Positions 53,323 through 62,223 of a stretch of 64,000 nucleotides of DNA are shown piece after piece. The position numbers were made by a program, and so were the translations under genes. Source of the stretch: Bog-473 sp963755375 (GTDB lineage Bacteria > Actinomycetota > Acidimicrobiia > Acidimicrobiales > RAAP-2); NCBI GenBank assembly GCA_963755375.1, contig CAVWKG010000016.1, positions 62,001-126,000 of the forward strand. Direction: 5' to 3'. The notes below the pieces were generated by a model. It worked only from the letters and a program-made list of their open reading frames with translations, searched no databases and had not been told where the DNA came from. Within the stretch, counting starts at the first letter, position 1, and every line of letters begins with the position of its first letter.

Positions 53323-55058
53323 CGATCGTCGAAGGGCGCGCGCCTGAGGACTCGGACGGACCAACGGAATCAGCGGCGGCCGCTCGGCGCCGGTCCGGCC
53401 CCGTCGACCCCCGACTCCTGCACTACGCAAGGGGGACCCGCCGCTACCTTCTCTTGACCGTTGTTCTCGGTGGTGTGACGGCCGGTCTGGTGTTGGCCCA
53501 GGCTTGGCTGATCGCCAATGTGATCTCCGATGTCGTCGTGCTCCATCAAGGCGTGACGCAGGTCCGCACCTTGGCGGTGCTCCTGGCCATGGCCATCCTC
53601 GGCCGCTCGCTCGTGGCTTGGCTCGGGGAACGTGCCGCCCAGCGTGCTTCTGCATCGGCCAAGTCGGATCTGCGGACCGCCCTGGCGGAGCGGATCGTGC
53701 GACTCGGTCCCGCGGGCATTGACCGGGAACGCTCCGGGGGCCTCGCGGTGATGTCAACCAGTGGCATCGATGCCTTGGATAGCTACTTCGCTCGGTACCT
53801 CCCACAGCTGTTTCTGGCCGTGATCGTCCCGGTCACCGTCATCGTCGTGATGTTGGGGGCCGACTGGATATCAGCGGTGATCGTCGCGGTCACCGTGCCG
53901 CTGATCCCGCTGTTCATGGCGCTTGTGGGCGCCTCAACCAAGGTTCGCATGCGACGACAGGCCCGTTTGCTCCAGCGCCTGGCCGGCCATTTCCTCGACG
54001 TCGTCGCCGGACTCCCGACTCTCAAGGTCTTCGGTCGGGCCAAAGCCCAGGTTGCCGCGGTCCGCGACATCACGAACCGCTACCGCACTGCGACCATGGC
54101 AACCTTGAAGGTGGCGTTCCTCTCGTCCCTCATTCTCGAACTGCTGGCCACCTTCTCTGTGGCGCTCGTGGCCGTGGCTGTCGGCCTTCGCCTACTCGGC
54201 GGCCATGTGAGCTTCGCCACCGCTCTGTTCGTCCTCATCCTCGCTCCCGAGGCGTACCTACCCCTCCGTCTCCTCGGGACGAACTACCACGCCAGCGCGG
54301 AAGGGATGAAGGCGGCCGAGGATATCTTCGAGGTGCTCGAGCGACCGGTACCCGCGCGCGGCTGCGGTCGCGACGTTCCCGACCCGTCGACCTCCTCACT
54401 GGAGATCGCCCAGCTCGAGGTCTGCTACCCGGACCGCGCGGTCCCCGCCCTCCGCGACATCTCTCTGTCCGTCGGGCCCGGAGAAGTGGTGGCCGTGGCC
54501 GGTCCCAGCGGCTGCGGCAAGTCCACGCTGCTCGCCGTCCTCCTCGGCCTGATTCCCGCCTCGCGTGGCTCGGTCGCCGTCGGCGCCGTCGATCTGGCCG
54601 ACCTCGACCCCGATGCGTGGAGGGCGCAGGTGGCCTGGGTCCCGCAGCGCCCTCACCTCTTCGCCCGCTCCATTGCCGACAACGTGCGCCTCGGGCGACC
54701 AGAAGCCACTGATCACGAGCTTCGGTGTGCCGTCACCGATGCCGGGCTCGACGAAGTGGTGGCCGGTCTGCCCAGGGGACTCGAGACCATGCTGGGCGCC
54801 GAGGGCGCCGGACTGTCGGCGGGGGAGCGACAGCGGGTCGCCCTGGCGCGGGCGTTCCTGCGGGATGCGCCCCTTCTCCTCCTCGATGAGCCGACCGCAA
54901 ATCTCGACGGCGCGACCGAGGAGGCTGTCCTCTGCACGGTGCAGCGCCTCATGATGGGTCGCACCGTCGTAATGGCGGCCCACCGGCCTTCTCTTTTGGC
55001 CGTGAGCGACCGGGTGGTGCGACTGGAACGGTCCCCTCAGCACGCGGTGGCGTCGTGA
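53319..55058 (+). CDS. cydD: Thiol-reductant ABC exporter CydD
   Basis: This 579-residue half-transporter with CydC exports glutathione or cysteine and is needed to assemble haem in cytochrome bd. Six membrane helices come first, followed by the nucleotide-binding domain: Walker A VAGPSGCGKSTLLAVL, signature LSAGERQRVALARA, Walker B PLLLLDEPTANLD. The family-typical segment WISAVIVAVTVPLIPLFMAL lies in the membrane part. The gene overlaps a 48-codon ORF upstream (ATGA) and cydC downstream (GTGA). Confidence 0.93.
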   Translation: MTIVEGRAPEDSDGPTESAAAARRRSGPVDPRLLHYARGTRRYLLLTVVLGGVTAGLVLAQAWLIANVISDVVVLHQGVTQVRTLAVLLAMAILGRSLVAWLGERAAQRASASAKSDLRTALAERIVRLGPAGIDRERSGGLAVMSTSGIDALDSYFARYLPQLFLAVIVPVTVIVVMLGADWISAVIVAVTVPLIPLFMALVGASTKVRMRRQARLLQRLAGHFLDVVAGLPTLKVFGRAKAQVAAVRDITNRYRTATMATLKVAFLSSLILELLATFSVALVAVAVGLRLLGGHVSFATALFVLILAPEAYLPLRLLGTNYHASAEGMKAAEDIFEVLERPVPARGCGRDVPDPSTSSLEIAQLEVCYPDRAVPALRDISLSVGPGEVVAVAGPSGCGKSTLLAVLLGLIPASRGSVAVGAVDLADLDPDAWRAQVAWVPQRPHLFARSIADNVRLGRPEATDHELRCAVTDAGLDEVVAGLPRGLETMLGAEGAGLSAGERQRVALARAFLRDAPLLLLDEPTANLDGATEEAVLCTVQRLMMGRTVVMAAHRPSLLAVSDRVVRLERSPQHAVAS

Positions 55059-56923
55059 CCTCCTTCGATGCGGATCGGGGCAGGTCCGGCGAGCTCGCCC
55101 CGGTGGGCCGTACCCTCGCCGTCGCCCGTCCGGCGTCGCGCCGCGTCGTGTTCGCGACCCTCCTCGGCGCGGGCGCCATTGCGGCGGACATCGGTCTTCT
55201 CGGCACGGCCGCCTGGCTGATCTCGAAGGCGGCCCAGCATCCGAACGAGGCCACCCTGGCCGTGGCCATCGTGGCCGTCCAATTCTTCGGGTTGTCCCGT
55301 GGGTTCCTCCGGTACGAGGAGCGCCTGGTCGGCCACGATGCCGCCTTCCGACTGCTCGCCGATCTGCGGGTGCGGGTGTACCAGCAGCTCGAGCGGCTGG
55401 CGCCCTCGGGCCTGCGCTCGTTCCGGCGCGGCGACCTATTGGCCCGTATGGTCCAAGACGTCGACTCGCTGCAGGACCTGGTCCTCCGGGTCGTTCCTCC
55501 TTTCGGCATCGCCCTGGTCGTGGGCGTCTCGACCGTCGTCCTGCTGTGGTGGATGCTGCCGGCCGCCGCGGTGATCCTGGGAGTGTCCCTGCTCCTGGCG
55601 GCCACCGTCGTTCCGTGGATCACCGGTTTGCTGGCTCGGCGCCGCGAGGCGCGGTTCGCCGCCGTGCGGGGCGACCTCGGGGCGGCCATGGTCGACCTCA
55701 CCGAGGGCGCGGCGGAGCTCATCGCCTTCGGCGCGGCCGACGCCCACATCCGGACCATCCGGAACCAGGACGCGGAACTGACTGCAATCGCCGCGGCCTC
55801 GGCCGGGACCGCGGGCATCGGGCTGGCTCTGACGACGCTGCTGGCCGGGCTGGCCTGCTGGGGTTGCCTCATGGTCGGCATCCCCGCCGTGCTGTCGGGG
55901 CGGCTGGCGGGCACGGAGTTGGCCGTCATCACGCTCATCCCCCTGGCCGCCTTCGAGCTGGTAGTCGGTCTTCCCGTGGCCACCCGAGCCCTGCAGCGGG
56001 TGCGTCAGGCCGCGGCGCGGGTCTTCGAGGTCCTCGACACTCCGGCGCTCATCCCCGATCCCGACGTGGCCGACTCGCTCCCCGGGCCGCCCTACGACCT
56101 GGAGGTGCGGTCGGCGTGGGCCAGCTACCCGGGTGCTCTGCCCCCCGCTCTCCGTGACGTGGACCTTTCGCTTCCAGCCGGGCGGCGTGTGGCGGTCGTG
56201 GGACCGAGCGGAGCGGGCAAGTCGACCCTGGCCGCGATCCTCGTCGGCTTCTTACGATGTCGGTCCGGCTCCATCACGTTGTCCGGCGTTCCGGTCGAGC
56301 AGTTGTCCGGCGACGACCTGCGCACCGTGGTCGGTCTGGTCGGCCAGGACGCCTACCTTTTCGACACCACCGTGGCCGCCAATCTGAGGGTCGGGCGGCG
56401 CGACGCCACCGACGACCAACTGCACGACGTGCTCGACAGGGTCGGGTTGGCGGCCTGGATCGGCGATCTCCCCGAGGGGCTGGGGACCGAGGTGGGGTCG
56501 CACGGGGCCAGGCTGTCCGGGGGTCAGCGCCAGAGGGTGGCCGTGGCCCGTGCCCTGCTGGCCGACTTCCCGGTGCTCGTGCTCGACGAGCCCGCCGAGC
56601 ACCTTGAGCCTGCGGCCGCTGACGCGCTCACGGCCGACCTCATGGACGTGAGCGGCGGACGCTCACTCGTGCTCATCACCCACCGTCTGGCCGGGCTCGA
56701 GTCCGTGGACGAGGTCATGGTCATGGAGCACGGTCGGGTGGTCCAACGAGGGACGCACGATGAACTGCTCGACCAGGCGGGGTGTTACTCCGACCTCTGG
56801 TGGGAGGAGATGAGGACCGAGCGCTACGCCGGACTGCCTGAAGAACGACTTCCACATGGCCTGCCACCATCGACGACCGCCCACCCCGAGGTCGCCCTGA
56901 ACGACGGGAGTTTTACCTCATGA
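55055..56923 (+). CDS. cydC: Thiol-reductant ABC exporter CydC
   Basis: This 622-residue partner of CydD has an N-terminal membrane domain (SRRVVFATLLGAGAIAADIG; LGTAAWLISKAAQHPNEATL, the usual CydC opening) and an ATPase domain with Walker A VGPSGAGKSTLAAIL, signature LSGGQRQRVAVARA and Walker B PVLVLDEPAEHLE. It starts at GTG overlapping cydD and ends overlapping cydA by 4 bp. All four cyd genes are thus likely made from one transcript. This order, cydDC before cydAB, differs from the common mycobacterial cydABDC. Confidence 0.93.
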   Translation: MTSFDADRGRSGELAPVGRTLAVARPASRRVVFATLLGAGAIAADIGLLGTAAWLISKAAQHPNEATLAVAIVAVQFFGLSRGFLRYEERLVGHDAAFRLLADLRVRVYQQLERLAPSGLRSFRRGDLLARMVQDVDSLQDLVLRVVPPFGIALVVGVSTVVLLWWMLPAAAVILGVSLLLAATVVPWITGLLARRREARFAAVRGDLGAAMVDLTEGAAELIAFGAADAHIRTIRNQDAELTAIAAASAGTAGIGLALTTLLAGLACWGCLMVGIPAVLSGRLAGTELAVITLIPLAAFELVVGLPVATRALQRVRQAAARVFEVLDTPALIPDPDVADSLPGPPYDLEVRSAWASYPGALPPALRDVDLSLPAGRRVAVVGPSGAGKSTLAAILVGFLRCRSGSITLSGVPVEQLSGDDLRTVVGLVGQDAYLFDTTVAANLRVGRRDATDDQLHDVLDRVGLAAWIGDLPEGLGTEVGSHGARLSGGQRQRVAVARALLADFPVLVLDEPAEHLEPAAADALTADLMDVSGGRSLVLITHRLAGLESVDEVMVMEHGRVVQRGTHDELLDQAGCYSDLWWEEMRTERYAGLPEERLPHGLPPSTTAHPEVALNDGSFTS

Positions 56924-58362
56924 CGAACGACCTCGCCCGCTGGCAGTTCGCCACGACCAGCATCTACCACTTCCTCTTCGTACCGGTCACCATCGGTCTG
57001 GCCTTCCTGGTGGCGTTGCTCCAGACCAGTTGGTACAAGAACGACAACCCGACCTTCAAACGGCTCACCAAGTTCTTCGGGACCCTGCTCTTGATCAACG
57101 TGGCCGTCGGCGTGGTCACCGGGCTGGTCCAGGAGTTCGAGTTCGGGATGAACTGGTCGAACTATTCCCGGTTCGTCGGCAACATCTTCGGCGGTCCCTT
57201 GGCCATGGAGGGTCTGGCTGCCTTCTTCCTCGAGTCGACCTTCCTGGGCATCTGGATCTTCGGGTGGGATCGCCTCTCGAAGAAGCTGCACCTGACCTGC
57301 ATCTGGCTCGTGGCGGGAGCCTCCATGCTGTCGGCCCTGTTCATCATGGCGGCCAACTCGTGGATGCAGCACCCGGTGGGCTACGTGATGAACTCGCAGA
57401 AGCAGCCCCAGCTGACCGACATCTGGGCCCTCTTCACGAATCCAGTGTTCCTGTGGGCCTACCCGCATGTGATCCTGGCCTCGCTCGTGACGGGCTCGAT
57501 CATCATGCTGGCCTTCTCCGCCTGGCACATGCGGCGCCAGAGTTCCGTCACGGCCTTCCGCCGGACCGCCATCATCTCGCTGGCCGTTCTCGCCCCGGCC
57601 GTGTTCGTCAACATGTTCATCGGGAGCGAGCTGGGGGTAGTCGAGGGCAAGTACCAGCCGATGAAGATCGCCGCCGCCGAGGCGCTCTGGACCACCTGCC
57701 CGTCCCACTGCCCGTTCTCGGCCATCCAGATCGGCGGCGGGCCCAACGACGAGACCCCGACCCAGATCATCGAGATCCCCGACCTGCTGTCGATCCTCGC
57801 CACCAACCACCCGGACGGCGAGGTGCAGGGGATGAACAACCTGCAGGCCCAGTACGTAAAGGAGTACGGGCCTGGCAACTACATACCCAACGTCTTCATC
57901 CAGTACTGGGGGATGCGGGTCATGGCCTACATCGCGGCGCTGATCGCGCTGTTCGCGTTGTGGGGTCTCTGGCTCATACGCCGCAAGACCCTCGGCAAGG
58001 CCAAGTGGTTCCTCTTGATTGCTCCGTGGTTCGCCATCGCCCCGTTCCTGATGAATACGGCCGGATGGCTTCTGACCGAGAGCGGCCGACAACCGTGGAT
58101 CGTGCAAGGCCTGATGAAGACGTCGCAGGCCTCGTCGCCCTCGGTGACGTCCACCGACATCTGGATCAGCCTGACCGTCTTCGTGCTCCTGTACCTCTCG
58201 CTGGGGGTGGCCGACACCTATCTGATGATCCACTACGGCCGTCAGGAGTTGGAACCGAGCCCGGAGGAGAAGGGCGGCGGCGGCGGTGGCGGTGGTCCAG
58301 ACGTTGGGAGCAGTACCGCGGACGAGTCCGAAGACGACCGGGTCCCGGCCCTCATCTACTAG
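56920..58362 (+). CDS. cydA: Cytochrome bd ubiquinol/menaquinol oxidase subunit I
   Basis: This 480-residue membrane subunit carries haems b558, b595 and d and oxidises quinol to reduce oxygen with high affinity. Haem-ligand His is seen in SIYHFLFVPVTIGLAF, and other signatures are GGPLAMEGLAAFFLESTFLG, GRQPWIVQGLMKTS and LTDIWALFTNPVFLW. It lacks the long Q-loop insert of E. coli CydA (short-Q-loop type). The C-terminus carries a run of about eight Gly before an acidic tail. Its ATG overlaps cydC. Confidence 0.95.
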   Translation: MTNDLARWQFATTSIYHFLFVPVTIGLAFLVALLQTSWYKNDNPTFKRLTKFFGTLLLINVAVGVVTGLVQEFEFGMNWSNYSRFVGNIFGGPLAMEGLAAFFLESTFLGIWIFGWDRLSKKLHLTCIWLVAGASMLSALFIMAANSWMQHPVGYVMNSQKQPQLTDIWALFTNPVFLWAYPHVILASLVTGSIIMLAFSAWHMRRQSSVTAFRRTAIISLAVLAPAVFVNMFIGSELGVVEGKYQPMKIAAAEALWTTCPSHCPFSAIQIGGGPNDETPTQIIEIPDLLSILATNHPDGEVQGMNNLQAQYVKEYGPGNYIPNVFIQYWGMRVMAYIAALIALFALWGLWLIRRKTLGKAKWFLLIAPWFAIAPFLMNTAGWLLTESGRQPWIVQGLMKTSQASSPSVTSTDIWISLTVFVLLYLSLGVADTYLMIHYGRQELEPSPEEKGGGGGGGGPDVGSSTADESEDDRVPALIY

Positions 58363-58371
58363 GAGACGACA

Positions 58372-59445
58372 ATGGTCCATCTCAACAACATCTGGTTCAT
58401 CATCATCGGCATTTTCTTCGTGGGTTTCTTCATCCTTGAGGGGTTCGACTTCGGCGTCGGGATGCTGCACTCGTTCGTCGGGAGGGACGATGTGGAGCGT
58501 CGCATCGTCGTCAACTCCATCGGGCCCATCTGGGACGGGAACGAGGTGTGGCTGGTCGTGGCGGCGGCGGCGATCTTCGCGGCGTTCCCGTCCTGGTACG
58601 CCACGATGTTCTCCACCCTTTACCTGGTCATGGTGATCGTCCTTCTGGCCCTGATCGGGCGCGGGGTCTCCTTCGAGTTCAGCCGCAAGATCGACGACCA
58701 GCGCTGGCGGTCGGCCTGGAGGTGGTCGCTCACCGTCGGGAGCGCGCTCATTCCGTTCCTGCTCGGCACGGCTCTGGGTGACCTCCTCCATGGGCTGCCC
58801 ATCAACTCCTCGCACAACTACACCGGCAGCTTCTGGGGCCTGCTTGTTCCCTTCGGGCTCTACACCGGTCTGACCCTGACGGTGCTCTGCCTGTTCGTCG
58901 GTGCCGGCTATCTCACGCTCAAGACCGATGGGGCGCTGCACGATCGTGTCGCCCGGCTGTCGGGGAGACTCGGCTGGCTGGCCGTCGTGATCACCTCCGG
59001 CTGGCTGACGTGGCTCCATGTCGGGATCAGCTCAGGCTTTTTTCCCGAGCCCATCGAGGTGCTGGCGCTCGTCGCGGTGATCGGCGGAGCCTGGCTGGCC
59101 GATTCCGGCGCTGAAGGCTGGGCGTTCGGCGCCGCCGCCACTGCCATCGGGAGCGTGGTGGCGTCGATCTTCTTCGAACTCTTCCCGCGGGTGATGGTGT
59201 CCACCACGAACTCGGCGTACAACCTCACGGTCTCCAACTCGGCAAGCCCCTCGTACTCGCTCAGGGTGATGACGGTGGTGGCCGTCATCTTCTTCCCGAT
59301 AATTCTCCTCTACCAGGGCTGGAGCCTCTGGATCTTCCGCAAACGCATCAGCGGGGGGCCTCCCTCCGTGGTCGCCGCTCCCGTCGAGCCCGATGACCAG
59401 CCGCCCACCCAGACGCAGACCCCGATAACGGCGGCAGGGGAGTAG
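58372..59445 (+). CDS. cydB: Cytochrome bd oxidase subunit II
   Basis: This 357-residue subunit has eight or nine membrane helices and the CydB opening IWFIIIGIFFVGFFILEGFD with FGVGML. Typical segments WDGNEVWLVVAAAAIFAAFP and GVSFEFSRKIDDQRWR follow, with GLLVPFGLYTGLTLTVLCLF later. It pairs with CydA 9 bp upstream in one complex. The end of the protein is Pro/Thr-rich. Cytochrome bd supports respiration at low oxygen and gives tolerance to NO, H2O2 and sulfide. Confidence 0.94.
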   Translation: MVHLNNIWFIIIGIFFVGFFILEGFDFGVGMLHSFVGRDDVERRIVVNSIGPIWDGNEVWLVVAAAAIFAAFPSWYATMFSTLYLVMVIVLLALIGRGVSFEFSRKIDDQRWRSAWRWSLTVGSALIPFLLGTALGDLLHGLPINSSHNYTGSFWGLLVPFGLYTGLTLTVLCLFVGAGYLTLKTDGALHDRVARLSGRLGWLAVVITSGWLTWLHVGISSGFFPEPIEVLALVAVIGGAWLADSGAEGWAFGAAATAIGSVVASIFFELFPRVMVSTTNSAYNLTVSNSASPSYSLRVMTVVAVIFFPIILLYQGWSLWIFRKRISGGPPSVVAAPVEPDDQPPTQTQTPITAAGE

Positions 59446-59569
59446 CGGCCTGGTCAGGGCGCGACAAGGGATGGTCGGACCGACGGCGACGCCACCGCTG
59501 ATACGACGAATGGGAAAATCCCCCTCTTCGGGTGATGGTGACGGGAGGTTGCGGCGCGACGGTAGTCGT

Positions 59570-61051
59570 ATGCCGGAAACAGCAGCTACCGAATCGAGAA
59601 ATTCCCCTGTCGAACGGGTGTCCCCAACCGGCCACCTGTCGACTGAGGAGCGCGTGGCCTTGGGCAAGGCAGCCCGGGCAGCCGCCCCTCGCGCGTCCCA
59701 CCAGGTGTGGGAAGCGTCTCCGACACGGCCCGACCCGGTCGCGCTGCTGGAGAGCCAGGCCGAATCGCGGGTCCAAGAGTTGGTGCCAATTCGATACGGC
59801 AGGATGCTCGTCTCTCCCTTCACCTTCTACCGGGGCGCGGCGCTTATCATGGCGTCCGACTTGGCCACGACCCCGTCCTCGGGCTTGCAGGTCCAGGCCT
59901 GCGGGGACGCCCACCTGAGCAACTTCGGGGTCTTCGCGTCGGCGGAGCGGAATCTTGTCTTCGACGTGAACGACTTCGACGAGACGCTTCCCGGCCCATG
60001 GGAATGGGATGTGAAGCGGCTCGCCGCGAGTCTGACCATCGCCGGACGTGATCGCGGTTTCACTGACCAAGAGCGCGCCGGCGTGTTGCTCGATGCAGTT
60101 TCCGGTTACCGCACGGAGATGGCGAAGTTGGCCACCATGAAGGATCTCGACGTCTGGTATGCCCGTATGGACATCGACAAGGTGCTCAGCGATCTGGGAG
60201 ACGAGTTCGGACTCACGGGGAAGAAGCACGGTAACAATTCTCTCTCCAAGGCCAAGGTCCAGGCCGACAAGACACTGGCCAAGGCGCGCACCCGCGACAG
60301 CATGCAGGCGTTGGACAAGCTCACCCATGTGGTCGACGGTGAGACACGATTCGTCAGTGATCCTCCGCTGCTGGTTCCCATCGAGGAGCTGCTCTCCGAA
60401 GACCAAAGCAGTGTCCTCACCGAGCGGATGCACGAGTTGCTCAACCGTTACCGCCGCACGTTGCAAAGCGACCGACGACACTTGCTCAACCAGTTCCGGT
60501 TCCTCAGCATCGCCCGGAAGGTCGTCGGGGTGGGCAGTGTCGGGACCCGCGCCTGGGTCATCCTGATGCTGGGGAGCGACGGCCTCGATCCGTTGTTGCT
60601 CCAGGCGAAGGAGGCGCAGAAGTCAGTCTTGGCCGAATTCGTCGGCGAGAGTCACTACGCCAACCAGGGAGAGCGGGTCGTTGCCGGCCAGCACCTGATG
60701 CAGGCGTCGAGCGACATCTTCCTGGGATGGGACGAGGTCGAGGGCATCGATGGCGTGCAGCGGGACTTCTATGTTCGCCAGCTGCGGGATTGGAAGGGCT
60801 CCGCCGATACGGATCAGATGACGCCTCAGTCCATGGCGGTCTACGGCCGGTTGTGCGGTTGGACCCTGGCGCGGGCTCATGCCAGGTCCGGCGACCGGAT
60901 CGCCATCGCCGCGTATCTGGGATCCGGCAAGCCCTTCGACCATGCGATCGTGTCGTTCAGCGAATCCTATGCCGATCAGAACCAACGAGACTTTGAGGCA
61001 CTGCAGAAGGCCGCCGCCGACGGGCTCATTGTCGTCGAGTCCGGGTTGTGA
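59570..61051 (+). CDS. DUF2252 protein
   Basis: This 493-residue protein belongs to DUF2252, which has a protein-kinase-like fold. The catalytic-loop-like motif QACGDAHLSNFG and metal-site-like FDVNDFDET correspond to HxDxxxxN and DFD of aminoglycoside-phosphotransferase-type kinases. LAASLTIAGRDRG and AHARSGD are also typical. Function is unknown, and activity as a small-molecule kinase is inference. I used the ATG at 59570; the frame is open from 59471 and starts at 59510 are possible. It follows cydB by 124 bp, so may be in the same transcript. Confidence 0.85.
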   Translation: MPETAATESRNSPVERVSPTGHLSTEERVALGKAARAAAPRASHQVWEASPTRPDPVALLESQAESRVQELVPIRYGRMLVSPFTFYRGAALIMASDLATTPSSGLQVQACGDAHLSNFGVFASAERNLVFDVNDFDETLPGPWEWDVKRLAASLTIAGRDRGFTDQERAGVLLDAVSGYRTEMAKLATMKDLDVWYARMDIDKVLSDLGDEFGLTGKKHGNNSLSKAKVQADKTLAKARTRDSMQALDKLTHVVDGETRFVSDPPLLVPIEELLSEDQSSVLTERMHELLNRYRRTLQSDRRHLLNQFRFLSIARKVVGVGSVGTRAWVILMLGSDGLDPLLLQAKEAQKSVLAEFVGESHYANQGERVVAGQHLMQASSDIFLGWDEVEGIDGVQRDFYVRQLRDWKGSADTDQMTPQSMAVYGRLCGWTLARAHARSGDRIAIAAYLGSGKPFDHAIVSFSESYADQNQRDFEALQKAAADGLIVVESGL

Positions 61052-61212
61052 ACGGCAGGTCAGGTTCTCCACCGCCCCGACTAGATGACGCGTCAAGCCG
61101 CGAGCCGTGTGGCGCAATAGCCGCCAGCTCAGAGGGTGAATCACCCCATGAGGGTGAGGATTTCGGCGACGGCGAGTCGTAACCTGAGACCACACGATCG
61201 AGGACGGAGAGT

Positions 61213-61635
61213 ATGACCATGGGACCAATCGAATACATCATCGTAGGCTTCCCCGGAAACAAGTTCAGCGGTGAGATAGCTCCAGAGTTGATGGCTTTGG
61301 TCGAGAGCGGCACAGTCCGGATCCTCGACCTGATCTTCATCGGCAAGGATACCGATGGGTCAGTGGTCGCCTTTGAGATCGACGAATTGGACGAAATCGC
61401 GGGCTTCGGCGGACTCGACGGCGAGGTCGGAGGGCTCATCAGCCCGGAGGACATCGAGTATGCCGGCGCAGCGCTCGAGCCGAACTCGTCGGCCGCGCTG
61501 TTGATCTGGGAGGATGTCTGGGCGGAACGCTTCGCGGAGGCGGTGCGCAACTCCAACGGGGTCCTGCTCGAGGGCGCACGCATTCCACACGAGCTCATCG
61601 CACCTCTGCTGGCGGATCTGCCGCAAGCAGTGTGA
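61213..61635 (+). CDS. DUF6325 protein
   Basis: This 140-residue protein has the DUF6325 sequence: YIIVGFPGNKFSGEIAPELM, GTVRILDLIFIGKDTDGSVV, an acidic middle, and SSAALLIWEDVWAERFAEAV then IPHELIAPLLADL. It looks like a stress-linked alpha/beta protein of unknown function. A strong AGGACGGAGAG precedes the ATG. A SHOCT-domain gene follows after 26 bp; this pairing is widespread in actinobacteria, which suggests that the two proteins act together. Confidence 0.85.
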   Translation: MTMGPIEYIIVGFPGNKFSGEIAPELMALVESGTVRILDLIFIGKDTDGSVVAFEIDELDEIAGFGGLDGEVGGLISPEDIEYAGAALEPNSSAALLIWEDVWAERFAEAVRNSNGVLLEGARIPHELIAPLLADLPQAV

Positions 61636-61661
61636 GTCACAGCAAAGACAGGAGATCCGAC

Positions 61662-61919
61662 ATGATGAGAAGGCGACCCATCGCACGGGCGGCAGTTCGC
61701 ACGACGGCGGTGGTTGGAACCGCAGCCGTGGTAGGCGGACACATGGCCAACAAGCAGGCTGCCCAGGCCCAACAGGCCGCACCAGAGGCCCCCGCCCCCG
61801 CTCCCGAGGCGGCCGCTCCTGATCCCATTGAGCAGCTCACCCAGCTGGCCGCGCTCAAGGATTCGGGAGCGTTGACCGAGGCGGAGTTCGAAGCGCAGAA
61901 GGCGAAGATCCTGGGCTAG
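61662..61919 (+). CDS. SHOCT-domain membrane-anchored small protein
   Basis: This 85-residue protein starts MMRRRPIARAAVRTTAVVGT, a basic plus hydrophobic segment with an AHMANKQA-type hinge, then an Ala/Pro-rich linker and a C-terminal SHOCT domain (LTQLAALKDSGALTEAEFEA then QKAKILG). SHOCT domains mediate oligomerisation or binding of other proteins. The ATG at 61662 has AGGAG 7 bp upstream; a GTG at 61632 overlapping the DUF6325 stop is an alternative. It pairs with DUF6325. Confidence 0.82.
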   Translation: MMRRRPIARAAVRTTAVVGTAAVVGGHMANKQAAQAQQAAPEAPAPAPEAAAPDPIEQLTQLAALKDSGALTEAEFEAQKAKILG

Positions 61920-62223
61920 GCAAAGGTTGCCTCGGTTCCGCCACGGTCTGCCTCCAGCGTCGAGTTCCAGCCTGCGGTTTCGTGGTGCCGCCCCTTGCGC
62001 CAGACCGGGACCAGGAAAATGAACCAGCATTCGGTTCCCCGCGACGAGGGCATTTCCACGAATTGCAGCCTGGAATGAAGGGGCGTAGACGCCTACAGCG
62101 AACGAAGGCCTGCAACCTCTCCGGCATGCCGTCTGACCTGTCTTCGGCTGTGGTCGTACGCCGTTGCTCTCGGTGGGCACCGGTTCCAATGACAGCACGC
62201 ATCGGTGGGGGAGCGCGTCCGAC
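61920..62223. other. Intergenic region
   Basis: About 300 bp between the SHOCT gene and a polytopic membrane protein gene. No RNA or gene seen; the frame of the downstream gene stays open back to 62164. Confidence 0.4.

Noticed and set aside
57030..58439. Rightward 469-codon frame inside cydA
   Set aside because: Out-of-frame reading of cydA, Arg/His/Gly-rich; cydA itself has all family motifs.
56824..59019. Leftward 731-codon frame
   Set aside because: Antisense shadow of cydA and cydB; no recognised motif.
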